Assembly: GCA_036506155.1 (NCBI GenBank)
Contig: DASXSF010000083.1
Coordinates: 1-64,000, forward strand
Direction of reading: 5' to 3'
Source: DASXRA01 sp036506155
Lineage (GTDB): Bacteria > Actinomycetota > Actinomycetes > Mycobacteriales > Jatrophihabitantaceae
Length of the DNA: 64,000 nt
The position numbers and the translations under genes were made by a program. This document shows, in pieces, positions 17,058 through 25,885 of this stretch. Under the pieces are notes generated by a model. It had not been told where the DNA came from, did not search any database, and saw nothing but the letters and a program-made list of their open reading frames with translations. Each line of letters starts with the position of its first letter. Positions within the stretch are counted from its first letter, which is position 1.

Positions 17058-17582
17058 ATGGAGGTCATCAATCTGGGTGAGGCCGATGGGCTGCCACCGG
17101 TGGATTGGGCCGCGGTTGTCGAGAAGCTCGATGCGGGTTCGGCGCCGGCTCCCGACGCGGCGAATTCCCGCACGACGTGGCTGTCCACGGTCAATGAGGA
17201 CGGCAGCCCGCATGTGACTGCCGTGGGTGCCGTCTGGGTCGACGGCACGTTCTGGTTCCAGACGGGCGCGGGTACCCGCAAGGGGCGCAACGTCGCCCGT
17301 GATCCGCGGTGTTCGGTCGCAGTGTCGATCCGCGACGCGGACCTCGTGGTCGAGGGTGACGCCGTGCGCGTGACCGAGCCGGGCGCAGTGGCGCGCGCCG
17401 CGAAGGCGTGGGCGGCAAGCGGCTGGCCGGCGGAGCCAGACAGCAGCGGATCGGGCATCACTGCCCCGTTCAACGCACCGTCACAAGGGCCGCCGCCGTG
17501 GAACGTGTACCGCATCGTGCCACGCTCGGCGATCGTGGTCTCGGCGACCGAACCGGGCGGCCTGACCCGCTTCCTCTTCTGA
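17058..17582 (+). CDS. pyridoxamine 5'-phosphate oxidase-fold flavin/F420-binding protein
   Basis: The split-barrel protein of 174 aa has TTWLSTVNEDGSPHVTAVGA (residues about 39-58), FWFQTGAGTRKGRNVARDPR and a C-terminal W-x-V-Y-R-I-x-P, typical of PPOX/F420-dependent reductases. It likely reduces a small organic substrate with FMN or F420. The start at 17058 is ATG. It is separated by 60 bases from the divergent 120-aa gene. Confidence 0.85.
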   Translation: MEVINLGEADGLPPVDWAAVVEKLDAGSAPAPDAANSRTTWLSTVNEDGSPHVTAVGAVWVDGTFWFQTGAGTRKGRNVARDPRCSVAVSIRDADLVVEGDAVRVTEPGAVARAAKAWAASGWPAEPDSSGSGITAPFNAPSQGPPPWNVYRIVPRSAIVVSATEPGGLTRFLF

Positions 17583-17620
17583 GGCTGTCCGGGGCTTATA
17601 TCGGCGGGCGGGATCTCCCT

Positions 17621-20609
17621 CTACCGCGTCACGGTCACGTTCGCTCGACTCACCGCGGTGTCACGCGCAACGCTGTCCGTCACGTCCGTCTCGACCGTGC
17701 CCGTTCCCGGGCTTACCCCGCGCCACGTCGAGGTGAAGCTCGCCGACCCGCCGGGCACACCCGGCGTGCTGTCGACGACGAGGTCGGCGCTGGGGATTCC
17801 CGGCACGCTGTTGCCGAACTGGCCGCTGGTGTCCTCGGCGCCGACCTGGAAGGGGGTGCCGGGATCGGTGAGTGGGTGACTCGCGTCGTAGGTGTACGAG
17901 ATGTCCTGCGTCCCGTTGACGCCGATCCAGACCTGGAACGTCTCCAGGGTCGACGCCGACTCGCCGAACGGGTGCTCGTTCCACTGCACGACGATCCAGC
18001 TGTGGACACCGTCGGAGAGCACGCCGATGCGGTACCCCTGGCCCGGCGACCGTACCGGCACCACCGTCGAGGTCGTTCCCGAACGGCGCGAGCACATTGT
18101 TCGGACGCGCCGGGTTGGGGATGTTGGGCGGCGTCGGCTGAATGTCGTTGCCGTCGCCTCCGCCCACGACGAGGTAGCCGTCGGAGACGATGCCGAACTG
18201 GGCGTACGACTGCCCGTCGTAGACGAATGACGGCACGTTGAAGTTGACGATCTGCTCGTCACCGATCGACCGCAACGGGATCCCGAACTGGGCGAGGTCG
18301 AGGTATCCGGCCGGACTCGAGCCTGCCGCTACGTTGGGCTTCGGCGGCGTAGCTGCCGCGAGATTCACCGGACCGAAGGTCATCTCCTGACCGACCCGGA
18401 CGCCGGACGGCGACGAGACCGGCTTCAATTCGCTCGTCGAGCGCATCGTCGCGTTGACTGTCGCCGCATCGAACGCGTTGTTCTGCACGTGTGCAGTGCA
18501 CGTCGTCTGAGCCTTGACGGCGATCGACGACGGGGTGCACGAGCTGGCGACGGTAACGAGCGGTGCGGACGACGCATCACTCGGCGTGAATGCCACCGAC
18601 AGGTGCAGGTGATTCGAACCATCCTTCGTCTGTGTCAGGTCGATCTGGCCCGTGTACGTGTTGCCAACCGTGCCGTTGACGCCGCTGAGGGTGACGCGGA
18701 CGACCGCGGTTCCGTGAGGCGGCACGTGGATCGTGCCCGGCGAGACGGTGACGCCACCGGGCAAGGTCGATGTGGCCGTGACGTTGTACGTCGCCGCACG
18801 CGAGGTGATGTTCGTGAACGTGCGGGTTGTCGTGACCTTGCCCGGCAAGGACGCGTCGTACACCGACGGTTCGTTCAGGTCGACTCGGTGAATCGAATCG
18901 GTGAGTACGGCGTCCATCTGCGCCTGCGTGACGTTCAGGACGAGGCCGGGGTCGACGACTCCGTTGAGGTCAACCCGCCCGGCACCGTCGTCGAACGGCT
19001 TCGCCGGCGTCGATCCGTCCGCCTGCACGACATCGGTGTTGGCAGTCATCATCAGCGCTGACTTCACTTCGGCGGGCGTCATCCCGGGATGCAACGCCAA
19101 GACCAGCGCGGCCGATCCGGTGATGTGCGGCGCGGACATCGACGTGCCGGCGATCGCCTGGTACAGCTGCCCGGACGGCCCGGATGCGACATCGGTCGGC
19201 GTCGGGGTGTTGCCGGCGAGGATCTGCACGCCCGGCGCGGCGATGTCGGGCTTGAGGAAGTCGCCGCCCGGACCGGTCGAGGAGAACGCGGCCATCACGT
19301 CACCTTGACCGACGGACTTCTGCCCCGTCGTGAACGTCGCCGTCACGCCTGTGTGGCCCGACATGAACGATTGCAGCTGGTTGCCGGCGGGGGCATCGAA
19401 GTGGACGGCCGGCAGGAAGTGGTTGTCGGTCTCGGTGTCCTCGACCACCGGGTTGATCAGGAACATGCCGGCGGCGCCGCCCTGAGCGACGTCGAACCCC
19501 TTCTGGGCACGTCCGATCGCGCCGTTGGCGTTGATGCCGCCGCGCACGCAGATCACGATCTTTCCGGTGAACGTGCCCGGCGCCGCGGGATGGCCGCACA
19601 GCCCGTCGGAGTACGGCGCATCCGATGCCTCGACGACCGAGGCGGGAGTCGGGATTCCGGGCATGATCGACGCGCCGGTGATCGTCAGGCTGGCGCCGCC
19701 GGTCGCTGTCAGCGTCGCCGTTGAGGTGAATGCCCGCGAAAGCGTCGTCGCGCCGACCGTCATCTCCCAGGGGCCTAGGTGCGACGCGGTCCCGGGTCCG
19801 GAGTTACCCGCGGAGGTGCTCACGAACACGCCCGCATCGAATGCATCGAGGAACGCGAGGTCGTCGGGTGCTGTGTAGGCACTCTGCGGCGTGTTGGGGC
19901 CGATGGAGTAGTTGATGACGTTGGCCCCGTCGTAGATCGCCTGCTCGATCGCGGCGACCAGGTCGGAGTCGAAGCCGCCCTGTGGCCCGAGCGCCTTGTA
20001 GGACATGAGGTAGGCCCCTGGGGCGATTCCCTGGATCGGGCCACGATCGACGCCGAACAGCGTCGGGTGCGCGATCGGGTTGCCGCCGGCGGTGCTGGTG
20101 GTGTGCGTGCCATGACCGTTGGAGTCACGGGCCGTCGTGGGGTAGAGCTCGTCGTGAAGGACGCTGTTGTAGGTGTCGAGGAATACCTGCCCCTCGATCA
20201 GCTTGTCGTTGCAGACGAACGGAGTTCCGGTGAGTGGGTTGGTCCCGAAGTTGCACGCACGGGCGTGCCCGTCGGCCGTCGCCGGGGGCGCCGTGAGATC
20301 GCTACGGGCCGCGAAGGACGGGTGCTCCGGCCAAACGCCGGTGTCTACGTCCGCGATGATGACGCCCTTGCCGGCCGTCTCGCTCGACCCCAGCGCGTCG
20401 TACGCGGCGTTCGCGCCGATGAAGGACGCGTCGTCGTCGTTGACCGGGTCGGCGTTCAGCTTGTGCAAGGTGTCGGCCTGGACCGCGGCCACGCCCGGCA
20501 GCGCGAGAAGCTCCGACACCTGGTTGGCGGGCACACGGACGGCGACGCCGCCGTAGACGCCTTCGTACCTGTTGCCCACGGCGGCGGCCGGAACAGGCGC
20601 GGACGGTGA
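17621..20609 (-). pseudogene. subtilisin-like (S8) serine protease, truncated and frameshifted
   Basis: Secreted protease remnant of about 990 aa. The catalytic triad blocks are intact: Asp in IIADVDTGVWPEHPSF, His in NGHGTHTTSTAGGN and Ser in GTSMSAPHITGSAAL, with a PA-domain insert between His and Ser and Fn3-like modules after. At the 5' end the frame begins at a stop (20610-20612) and enters the I9 propeptide directly (NRYEGVYGGVAVRVP), so the signal peptide and first part of the propeptide are missing. Near 18050 the frame shifts by one, and the last ~145 residues (GYRIGVLSDGVHSWIVVQWN onward) are read in another frame to the stop at 17621. Only a GTG at 20579 could start it. Confidence 0.8.
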
Positions 20610-20763
20610 TCATGGTGAGCACCATGAGGACGAAGGCGGCGGCGTAGGTGTTCGCAGTGACATGGTGGGAGCGGGAGAAGGCGTCGAGGGAGCCCGCGAA
20701 CCAGTGGGTGGAGCCGTAGGCGAAGCCCACAGGCCGGTGTAGAGCAGGTAGTCGGTGGTGGTC
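20610..20763 (-). pseudogene. 5' fragment of a membrane protein gene fused to the subtilase remnant
   Basis: A frame starts MTTTDYLLYTGL. After a one-base shift it reads GFAYGSTHWFAGSLDAFSRS and a hydrophobic stretch AAAFVLMVLTMITVRA before running into protease sequence in the wrong frame. It looks like the start of a small membrane protein whose remainder has been replaced, making a chimaeric junction near 20605. The family is not recognised. Confidence 0.4.
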
Positions 20764-20813
20764 ATCGGTGGCTCCGTGTGTTGGCTGGCTGACTGGTTAC
20801 ATCTGTAAAATGC

Positions 20814-20846
20814 ATCTCTAGAGATTATCTGTCAAGATGTATCTTG
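20814..20846. promoter_or_regulatory. two palindromes, likely operators
   Basis: ATCTCTAGAGAT (20814-20825) is a perfect palindrome and CAAGAT-GT-ATCTTG (20833-20846) is a 6+6 inverted repeat; a further AAGATGT copy follows at about 20850. They sit in an AT-rich island between the end of the sigma-factor gene and the start of the leftward fragment at 20763. That layout fits a PadR- or MarR-type operator for the now broken leftward gene. Confidence 0.5.
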
Positions 20847-20869
20847 GCTTAAGATGTAGGAGGGCCGGG

Positions 20870-21805
20870 TCAGCCTGTGGTCCACGGCCGCAGCTTGTCG
20901 GGGTTCAGTACGGCCCAGATGTGCTTGATCCGGCCGCCTGCAATATCGAAGGCCATGACGTTCACGGTGACGCTGTCCAGCTGGATCACGAGGCCGGGCT
21001 GACCGTTCACCGTGCGTTCCAGGATTGTCAGCTCGGACGCCGGGCCGGCCCGGTCGGCGAAGAACCGCGCGATCTGCTCGGCGCCCTCGACCGGGTGGGG
21101 CTCGGCCCTGACGAGACCGCCACCGTCGCCGGTCGCCGTCGCGTCGGGGTCGAGCAGGCCGATGAGGGCGTTGATGTCCCTCGCTTGCCAGGCACGCTTG
21201 AAGTCTCTGACGATGTCGGCCTGCTGGGGCGCGGGTGTCGCGGGAGCCTGCGACTCGCGTATGCGGCGGCGCGCCGAGGAGGCCAGCTGACGACATGCCG
21301 CTGGCGTACGGCCGACGATCTTGGCGACTTCGGCGAAGGAGTAGCGGAAGACGTCGTGCAGGATGAACGCGACGCGCTCGGCCGGGGTCATCGATTCGAG
21401 CACGACGAGGAAGGCCATGTTGATCGACTCGTCGAGGGTGACCCGGTCGGCCGGGTCGGCGGGGCCGCCGCCGGAGCGTCCGTTGATCCACTCCGTACGA
21501 TCGGGTAGTGGCTCGGGGATCCATTCGCCGACGTACCGCTCGCGCCGCGACCGGGCCGAGCCGAGCAGGTCGAGGCAAATGCGGCTCGCGACCGTTGTCA
21601 GCCAAGCGCCAGGGGATTCGATGACTTCCTGCTGCTGTCGGGACAGGGCGTACCAGCGGGCGTAGGTCTCCTGCACTACGTCCTCGGCATCGGCCAGGGA
21701 GCCGAGCAGTCGGTACGCGAGGTTGATCAGCTGACGCCGCTCGCTCATGATCGCGTCCAGGCTCGGATCGAGCCGGCCCTGTCCTGGCTGGGACGGGGTG
21801 TTCAT
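20870..21805 (-). CDS. second ECF41/SigJ-like sigma factor with SnoaL-like domain
   Basis: Alternative sigma factor, 311 aa. Region 2 holds LINLAYRLLGSLADAEDVVQ, region 4 holds MTPAERVAFILHDVFRYSF and TPAACRQLASSARRR, and a C-terminal NTF2-like domain of about 110 aa ends in WAVLNPDKLRPW. The ATG at 21805 is chosen because upstream in-frame sequence is not sigma-like. It is divergent from wrbA, whose start is 152 bases away, so a quinone oxidoreductase may be its target, which fits the common pairing of ECF41 factors with oxidoreductase genes. Confidence 0.9.
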   Translation of the reverse strand: MNTPSQPGQGRLDPSLDAIMSERRQLINLAYRLLGSLADAEDVVQETYARWYALSRQQQEVIESPGAWLTTVASRICLDLLGSARSRRERYVGEWIPEPLPDRTEWINGRSGGGPADPADRVTLDESINMAFLVVLESMTPAERVAFILHDVFRYSFAEVAKIVGRTPAACRQLASSARRRIRESQAPATPAPQQADIVRDFKRAWQARDINALIGLLDPDATATGDGGGLVRAEPHPVEGAEQIARFFADRAGPASELTILERTVNGQPGLVIQLDSVTVNVMAFDIAGGRIKHIWAVLNPDKLRPWTTG

Positions 21806-21956
21806 GGTGTGGCCGACCCCCTCGGTCGTCTCTGCCCTCACCAGTTCGACGAGACTGCGCAGCGAACTGTCAGGTCGGCGTCTAGCCTCACACTCCGGGA
21901 GACCGTGTCGTCGGACTTGTGAGACGAATACACCGCCTAGCGACAGGACACCGACC

Positions 21957-22565
21957 ATGCAACACGTAAATGCGGCGATCATCTACTACAGCTCTACCGG
22001 CACCGTGCACGCCCTGGCGCAAGCTGCCGCCGAGGGCGCAGAGAAAGCCGGCGCACAAGTGCGACTGCGCAAGGTCGCCGAACTGGCCCCACCGGAAGCA
22101 ATCAACGCCAGGCCCGACTGGGCCCGACACATCCAGGACACGGCCGAGGTCGCCGAGGCCAGCCTCGACGACCTGGACTGGGCCGACGTGGTTCTGTTCG
22201 GCACCCCAACGCGCTTCGGCAACCCAGCCAGCCAGCTCAGGGCGTTCATCGATACCACTGGGCCCCTGTGGCTTGCGGGCAAACTCGCCGGCAAGGTGTA
22301 CTCGGCTTTCACCGCCAGCAACACAACCCACGGTGGCCAGGAGTCGACCATCCTGGCGCTGGGGAACACCTTCTACCACTGGGGCGGCATCATCGTGGCC
22401 CCCGGGTACACCGACCCCGTCCAGCTCAAGTTGGGCAACCCCTACGGCACGTCCCACGTGACGGGCGAGGGCCCGCCAGACGACGTGGCGCTGGAAGCGG
22501 CCCGCTACCAGGCCCGCCTGGCCGTCGACACCGCGGCCGCACTCAAGGCCGGCCGCGCCGCGTGA
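21957..22565 (+). CDS. wrbA: NAD(P)H:quinone oxidoreductase, WrbA type
   Basis: FMN-binding flavodoxin-fold enzyme, 202 aa, that reduces quinones by two electrons and limits oxidative cycling. Phosphate-binding loop YYSSTGTVHALAQ is near residue 10. FGTPTRFGNPASQLRAFID and TASNTTHGGQESTILAL are WrbA signatures, and HWGGIIVAPGY is the usual central block. The ATG at 21957 starts the first strand. It is divergent from the ECF41-like sigma factor. Confidence 0.92.
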   Translation: MQHVNAAIIYYSSTGTVHALAQAAAEGAEKAGAQVRLRKVAELAPPEAINARPDWARHIQDTAEVAEASLDDLDWADVVLFGTPTRFGNPASQLRAFIDTTGPLWLAGKLAGKVYSAFTASNTTHGGQESTILALGNTFYHWGGIIVAPGYTDPVQLKLGNPYGTSHVTGEGPPDDVALEAARYQARLAVDTAAALKAGRAA

Positions 22566-22594
22566 CATCCGGCCGGCCGCGAAAGGACTGACGC

Positions 22595-22669
22595 ATGACT
22601 GTGAATCAGATTGACACAGCCTGGGCCGAGGTCATGGCGGTGGGACTGCAACGCCCCCGTACCGGATAG
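22595..22669 (+). CDS. possible 24-aa micro-ORF
   Basis: ATG with AAAGGA 8 bases upstream encodes MTVNQIDTAWAEVMAVGLQR plus four residues. It may be the start of a gene whose rest is lost, or a leader peptide for the CDF gene that follows. The translation signal is better than expected by chance, but the length makes it uncertain. Confidence 0.25.
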   Translation: MTVNQIDTAWAEVMAVGLQRPRTG

Positions 22670-22708
22670 GCGCCGGGCCGTGTGGCGATCGAGTGCCAGG
22701 ATCGGTGC

Positions 22709-23734
22709 GTGGCAGACGAGCAGAATGGTGACGAGGCTCCCGCACCGGTCGTCGACGAAGCGCACCGGCACGCGGACGAGCTGCCCGTACTCGGGGCGAT
22801 CGCGTCGAACGGAACCGAGTCCCTCACGACGGTGTTGGTTGCCTTCGTCGCCAATGCACTCATCGCGACGGCGAAAACCGTCGCCGCTTTGATAACGGGC
22901 TCCGCATCACTGGTCGCCGAGGCGGCGCACTCATGGGCAGATACCGGCAACGAGATCTTCCTCGTCGTCGCCAACCGGCGCTCCCACCGTCCGCCCGACC
23001 GCGCCCATCCGTTCGGTCACGGCCGCGAGGCCTATGTCTGGTCGCTGTTCGCGGCGCTGGGCCTGTTTGTCGCGGGCGCCGCCGTCTCGGTCACGCACGG
23101 CATACAGGAGCTCATTCACCCGGAACCGGCCAGCGATTTCATTGTCGGCTACGTCGTGTTGGCGGTTTCCTTTGTGCTGGAAGCGATCTCGTTCCTCCAG
23201 TCGGCCCGGCAGGCGAAAGAAGAGGCCGAATCATTGCAGCGTGACCTCCTCGAACACGTGCTGGCGACCTCGGATCCGACGCTCCGAGCGGTGTTCGCGG
23301 AGGATTCCGCCGCGCTGATAGGCCTGGTCATCGCGGCCGCCGGCCTCGGGGCACACGAGGCGACCGGCTCCACGATTCCCGATGCGGTCGGGTCGATTCT
23401 TGTGGGAGTGCTGCTCGCGGTGGTGGCGGGCGTGTTGATCAACCGAAATCGGCGCTTCCTGGTCGGCGAGGAGGCCGACCCTCGGGTGCGCACAGCTGCG
23501 CTCACTGCGCTGATGAATGCGCCGGAAGTGGCCCGGGTGACATATCTGCGCCTCGAGGTCGTCGGGCCGCGCATGGTGTCCGTGATCGGCGACGTCGACC
23601 TCACCGGCGACGACACCGAATCACACGTTGCCGTTCGCCTACGTGCGCTCGAGGCGAAGATCAGCAGATCGCCAGCGGTTGCCGGCGCGGTCCTGAGCCT
23701 GTCGGCGCCCGACGAACCGTCGCTCGAGGCCTAG
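22709..23734 (+). CDS. cation diffusion facilitator (metal efflux) transporter, copy 1
   Basis: Proton-coupled divalent metal exporter, about 341 aa, with some six membrane helices. The metal-site helix carries AEAAHSWADTGNE (helix 2) and DRAHPFGHGREAYVWSL; helix 5 carries AVFAEDSAALIGL. The C-terminal domain is short. The GTG at 22709 is preferred (AGGA 8 bases upstream); an in-frame GTG 27 bases earlier is an alternative. It is related to the CDF protein at 45041-46015, which lacks the charged N-terminal extension. Confidence 0.88.
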   Translation: MADEQNGDEAPAPVVDEAHRHADELPVLGAIASNGTESLTTVLVAFVANALIATAKTVAALITGSASLVAEAAHSWADTGNEIFLVVANRRSHRPPDRAHPFGHGREAYVWSLFAALGLFVAGAAVSVTHGIQELIHPEPASDFIVGYVVLAVSFVLEAISFLQSARQAKEEAESLQRDLLEHVLATSDPTLRAVFAEDSAALIGLVIAAAGLGAHEATGSTIPDAVGSILVGVLLAVVAGVLINRNRRFLVGEEADPRVRTAALTALMNAPEVARVTYLRLEVVGPRMVSVIGDVDLTGDDTESHVAVRLRALEAKISRSPAVAGAVLSLSAPDEPSLEA

Positions 23735-24145
23735 GCCGGCTGCGCACCGGTTCCCGGGCCTAGTGCTGCGTAGAGCAGTCCGCCGATCATGGCCATGTTC
23801 TTGTGGAATTGGACCCGTTGCTGCCCGCGGGCCGCCGGATCGTCGACGGTCCAGTATGCGTGGCCGGCGATCGTGGTTGGGACCAGCGACCCGAGCAGTA
23901 CCCACGCGGACAACCTCGGCACCACGCCGACCGTCAGCAAAAGCGCCGGCGAACACCTGGGCAGCGCCGTTCGCTCTCACCATCAGCGCATCGTCAGTCG
24001 GAAGCGGTACGTGACGGCGTACGGCGGCCAGCACCGGGGCGGCGTGGTCGACGCGGCCTTCCGGCGTGCGGACCGTATCGACGCCGAGCGCTACATAGGT
24101 CGATCCGGTGAGCACGCGGGCGGTCAGGCGCAGCAGGTTGGGCAT
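23731..24145 (-). pseudogene. DoxX-family membrane protein, frameshifted
   Basis: DoxX/DUF-type four-helix membrane protein of about 138 aa. The first part starts MPNLLRLTARVLTGSTYVAL with GVDTV and ends RANGAAQVFAGA. The second part resumes in another frame with LLTVGVVPRLSAWVLLGSL and ends QFHKNMAMIGGLLYAALGPG. The break lies at 23941-23950 and is explained by loss of two bases in a GCGC run. Without repair the protein is cut in half. It overlaps the CDF stop by four bases, convergently. Confidence 0.7.
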
Positions 24146-24351
24146 GGTGGGTCTCCTCGTCACGGCAAGCCGGGACAACGTGGATCAGCCGACGGGGCTG
24201 CGCCGTCGGCGTCCGCTTCGAAGGATACGTGCCGGTCATAGAGGTGACTGCGGCTACAGCCGCGCTGTACAGCACGTCGGCGTCGGATCTGCGCGCGCTT
24301 CTGTAGCATGACGGAAGCGTGACGGCTGACCGCGCCCCGTAGCATCGTCGC

Positions 24352-25131
24352 ATGGATCTTGGGCTGGCCGGCAAGACGGCTGTCGTCACCGGCGCGAGCA
24401 GGGGCATTGGCCTCGCGATTGCCCGTGGGCTTGCTGCTGAAGGGGCACGCGTCGTCGCCGGGGCACTGAAGATCTCCGGCGAGTTGGACGAGCTCGCCGC
24501 CGGAGGTGCGGTGATGCCGGTCGAGGTCGATCTGTCGACCGTGGACGGCCCGGCGCGGCTGGTCGCTGCCGCGGGCGCCGATCTCGACATCTTGGTGAAC
24601 AACGTCGGCGCGGCGCCGCCGCGACTCGACGGATTCTTCGCGGTGACCGACGACATGTGGTTGGCGACGCTGAATCTGAACCTGATGGCTGCGGTACGTG
24701 CCACGCGGAGCGCGCTGCCGGTGATGCTGGCCCGCCAGGGTGGCGCGATCGTGAATGTCGGATCGCTCAATGCGCGCCTGCCTGACCCGGCCGTCATCGA
24801 CTACTCGGCAGCGAAGGCGGCGTTGGTGAACTTCGCCAAATCGCTGTCGAAGGAGTTCGGCGCCCGCGGAATCCGCGTCAATACGGTCGACCCCGGCCCG
24901 GTCGCCACGGACCTGTGGCTTGGTCCCGACGGCGTGGCCGCGAGAGTGAGCCGAGCCAGCGGCCAGCGCGCGCAGGACGTGGCGGCGGCCGCGGCAGCGG
25001 GCATGGTTACCGGCCGGTTCTCTCGCCCGGACGAGGTGGCCGACCTCGTGCTGCTGCTCGCGAGCGAGCGAACGGCCAACGTCACCGGGTCCGACTTCGT
25101 CATCGACGGCGGCATGGTCGCCACCATCTGA
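24352..25131 (+). CDS. short-chain dehydrogenase/reductase
   Basis: NAD(P)-dependent SDR of 259 aa. TGASRGIGLAIA is the cofactor loop (residue about 13), NNVGAAPP the NAG-like motif, and Ser in NVGSLNAR, Tyr and Lys in DYSAAKAAL the catalytic residues. FVIDGGMVATI is the usual C-terminus. The substrate is unknown. The gene stands alone between non-coding sequence and a small convergent gene. Confidence 0.9.
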   Translation: MDLGLAGKTAVVTGASRGIGLAIARGLAAEGARVVAGALKISGELDELAAGGAVMPVEVDLSTVDGPARLVAAAGADLDILVNNVGAAPPRLDGFFAVTDDMWLATLNLNLMAAVRATRSALPVMLARQGGAIVNVGSLNARLPDPAVIDYSAAKAALVNFAKSLSKEFGARGIRVNTVDPGPVATDLWLGPDGVAARVSRASGQRAQDVAAAAAAGMVTGRFSRPDEVADLVLLLASERTANVTGSDFVIDGGMVATI

Positions 25132-25137
25132 GGTGCT

Positions 25138-25320
25138 TCACGGACTCGCACCGAGCCGATCGATCAGCCAGTCCCTCGTGACGCCGTACCGGGCGAATAT
25201 CGCGACGATCTGCTCGACGTCTGCGGGGTAGGACAGCGCGAGGATGTTTCGCTCCTGCTCCGGGGTGAGGTGCGCGTGCGCGAGGACGTCGCGCACGTGC
25301 TCGCGGGTGACCTGGCTCAT
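25138..25320 (-). CDS. 60-aa conserved hypothetical protein
   Basis: Helical small protein starting MSQVTREHVRDVLAHAHLTP and ending DWLIDRLGASP. ATG 25320 has GGAGGAC two bases upstream, and the longer in-frame start lacks a site. No domain is recognised; its pattern of short helices would fit a small regulatory or DNA-associated protein. It is convergent with the SDR gene by six bases. Confidence 0.65.
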   Translation of the reverse strand: MSQVTREHVRDVLAHAHLTPEQERNILALSYPADVEQIVAIFARYGVTRDWLIDRLGASP

Positions 25321-25715
25321 CTGTCCTCCAATCACTAGCCCGGACGACGAACGGGAAGCGGCTAGGGCACAACCCTGGGTACGCCGCAATGTAAGGCCGG
25401 TCGGAACCACTGTGTTGCTGACACGGTTAACAGCACTTCGGGGCCGTCGTCAGCCAGCGTACGACCGTTGAGTCCGCCGCCGACGTAGTCCCGCCGGTTG
25501 TCGGGGCGTCGCGGCTGAAGGCCGGCGCCCGTGACCTGTGCCGCTCATCGAGGGCCCGGGCGTCAGTAAGCCGGGAGGACGGCGTGATGAAGCCGTGAGA
25601 ACGCGCCTTCGGCCCTACCGACGTGTTTCGGGAGCGTCTTGACTCACTTCGCCGGGCAGGAAATTGGCCGGGCCGGTCAGGTGTGCCGTTCACCCGTCGT
25701 CTTTTGGAGTCCCTG
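25321..25715 (+). promoter_or_regulatory. 395-bp leader region upstream of the kdp operon
   Basis: No gene is seen. It contains a hairpin ACGGC-GTGATGAA-GCCGT near 25582-25599 and several GC-rich inverted segments, and it must hold the kdp promoter. A c-di-AMP (ydaO-type) riboswitch precedes kdp genes in some actinobacteria; I cannot confirm its conserved core here by eye. Confidence 0.35.
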
Positions 25716-25799
25716 GTGCATGACGTGCTGTTCGTGCTGCTGGTGATCTTGGTCTTCGCGATCCTGGCGTTGATTGCCAAGGGGGCGGAGAAGCTATGA
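25716..25799 (+). CDS. 27-aa single-helix membrane peptide preceding kdpF
   Basis: The GTG-started micro-ORF reads MHDVLFVLLVILVFAILALI followed by AKGAEKL. GGAG lies 7 bases upstream, and its TGA overlaps the ATG of kdpF by four bases. One transmembrane helix with a basic tail resembles small peptides found in front of kdpF in other actinobacteria. It may be a second accessory subunit or a regulator of the Kdp complex; this is inference from position. Confidence 0.6.
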   Translation: MHDVLFVLLVILVFAILALIAKGAEKL

Positions 25800-25885
25800 G
25801 TGCCGCGAATCTGATCGGGCTGATTCTGTCGGTGCTCGTGACCGTGTTCTTGGTGGTTGCGCTGGTGTTTCCGGAGAAGTTCTGA
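25796..25885 (+). CDS. kdpF: potassium-transporting ATPase subunit KdpF
   Basis: The 29-aa single-helix protein reads MSAANLIGLILSVLVTVFLV and ends ALVFPEKF; the PEKF end is the KdpF hallmark. It stabilises the KdpFABC complex in the membrane. It overlaps the preceding micro-ORF (ATGA) and kdpA (TGATG), so the three are translationally coupled. Confidence 0.9.
   Translation: MSAANLIGLILSVLVTVFLVVALVFPEKF

Noticed and set aside
20302..20730. 142-codon frame as a full gene
   Set aside because: After the first ~45 residues it reads protease sequence in the wrong frame, so it is a chimaeric fragment.
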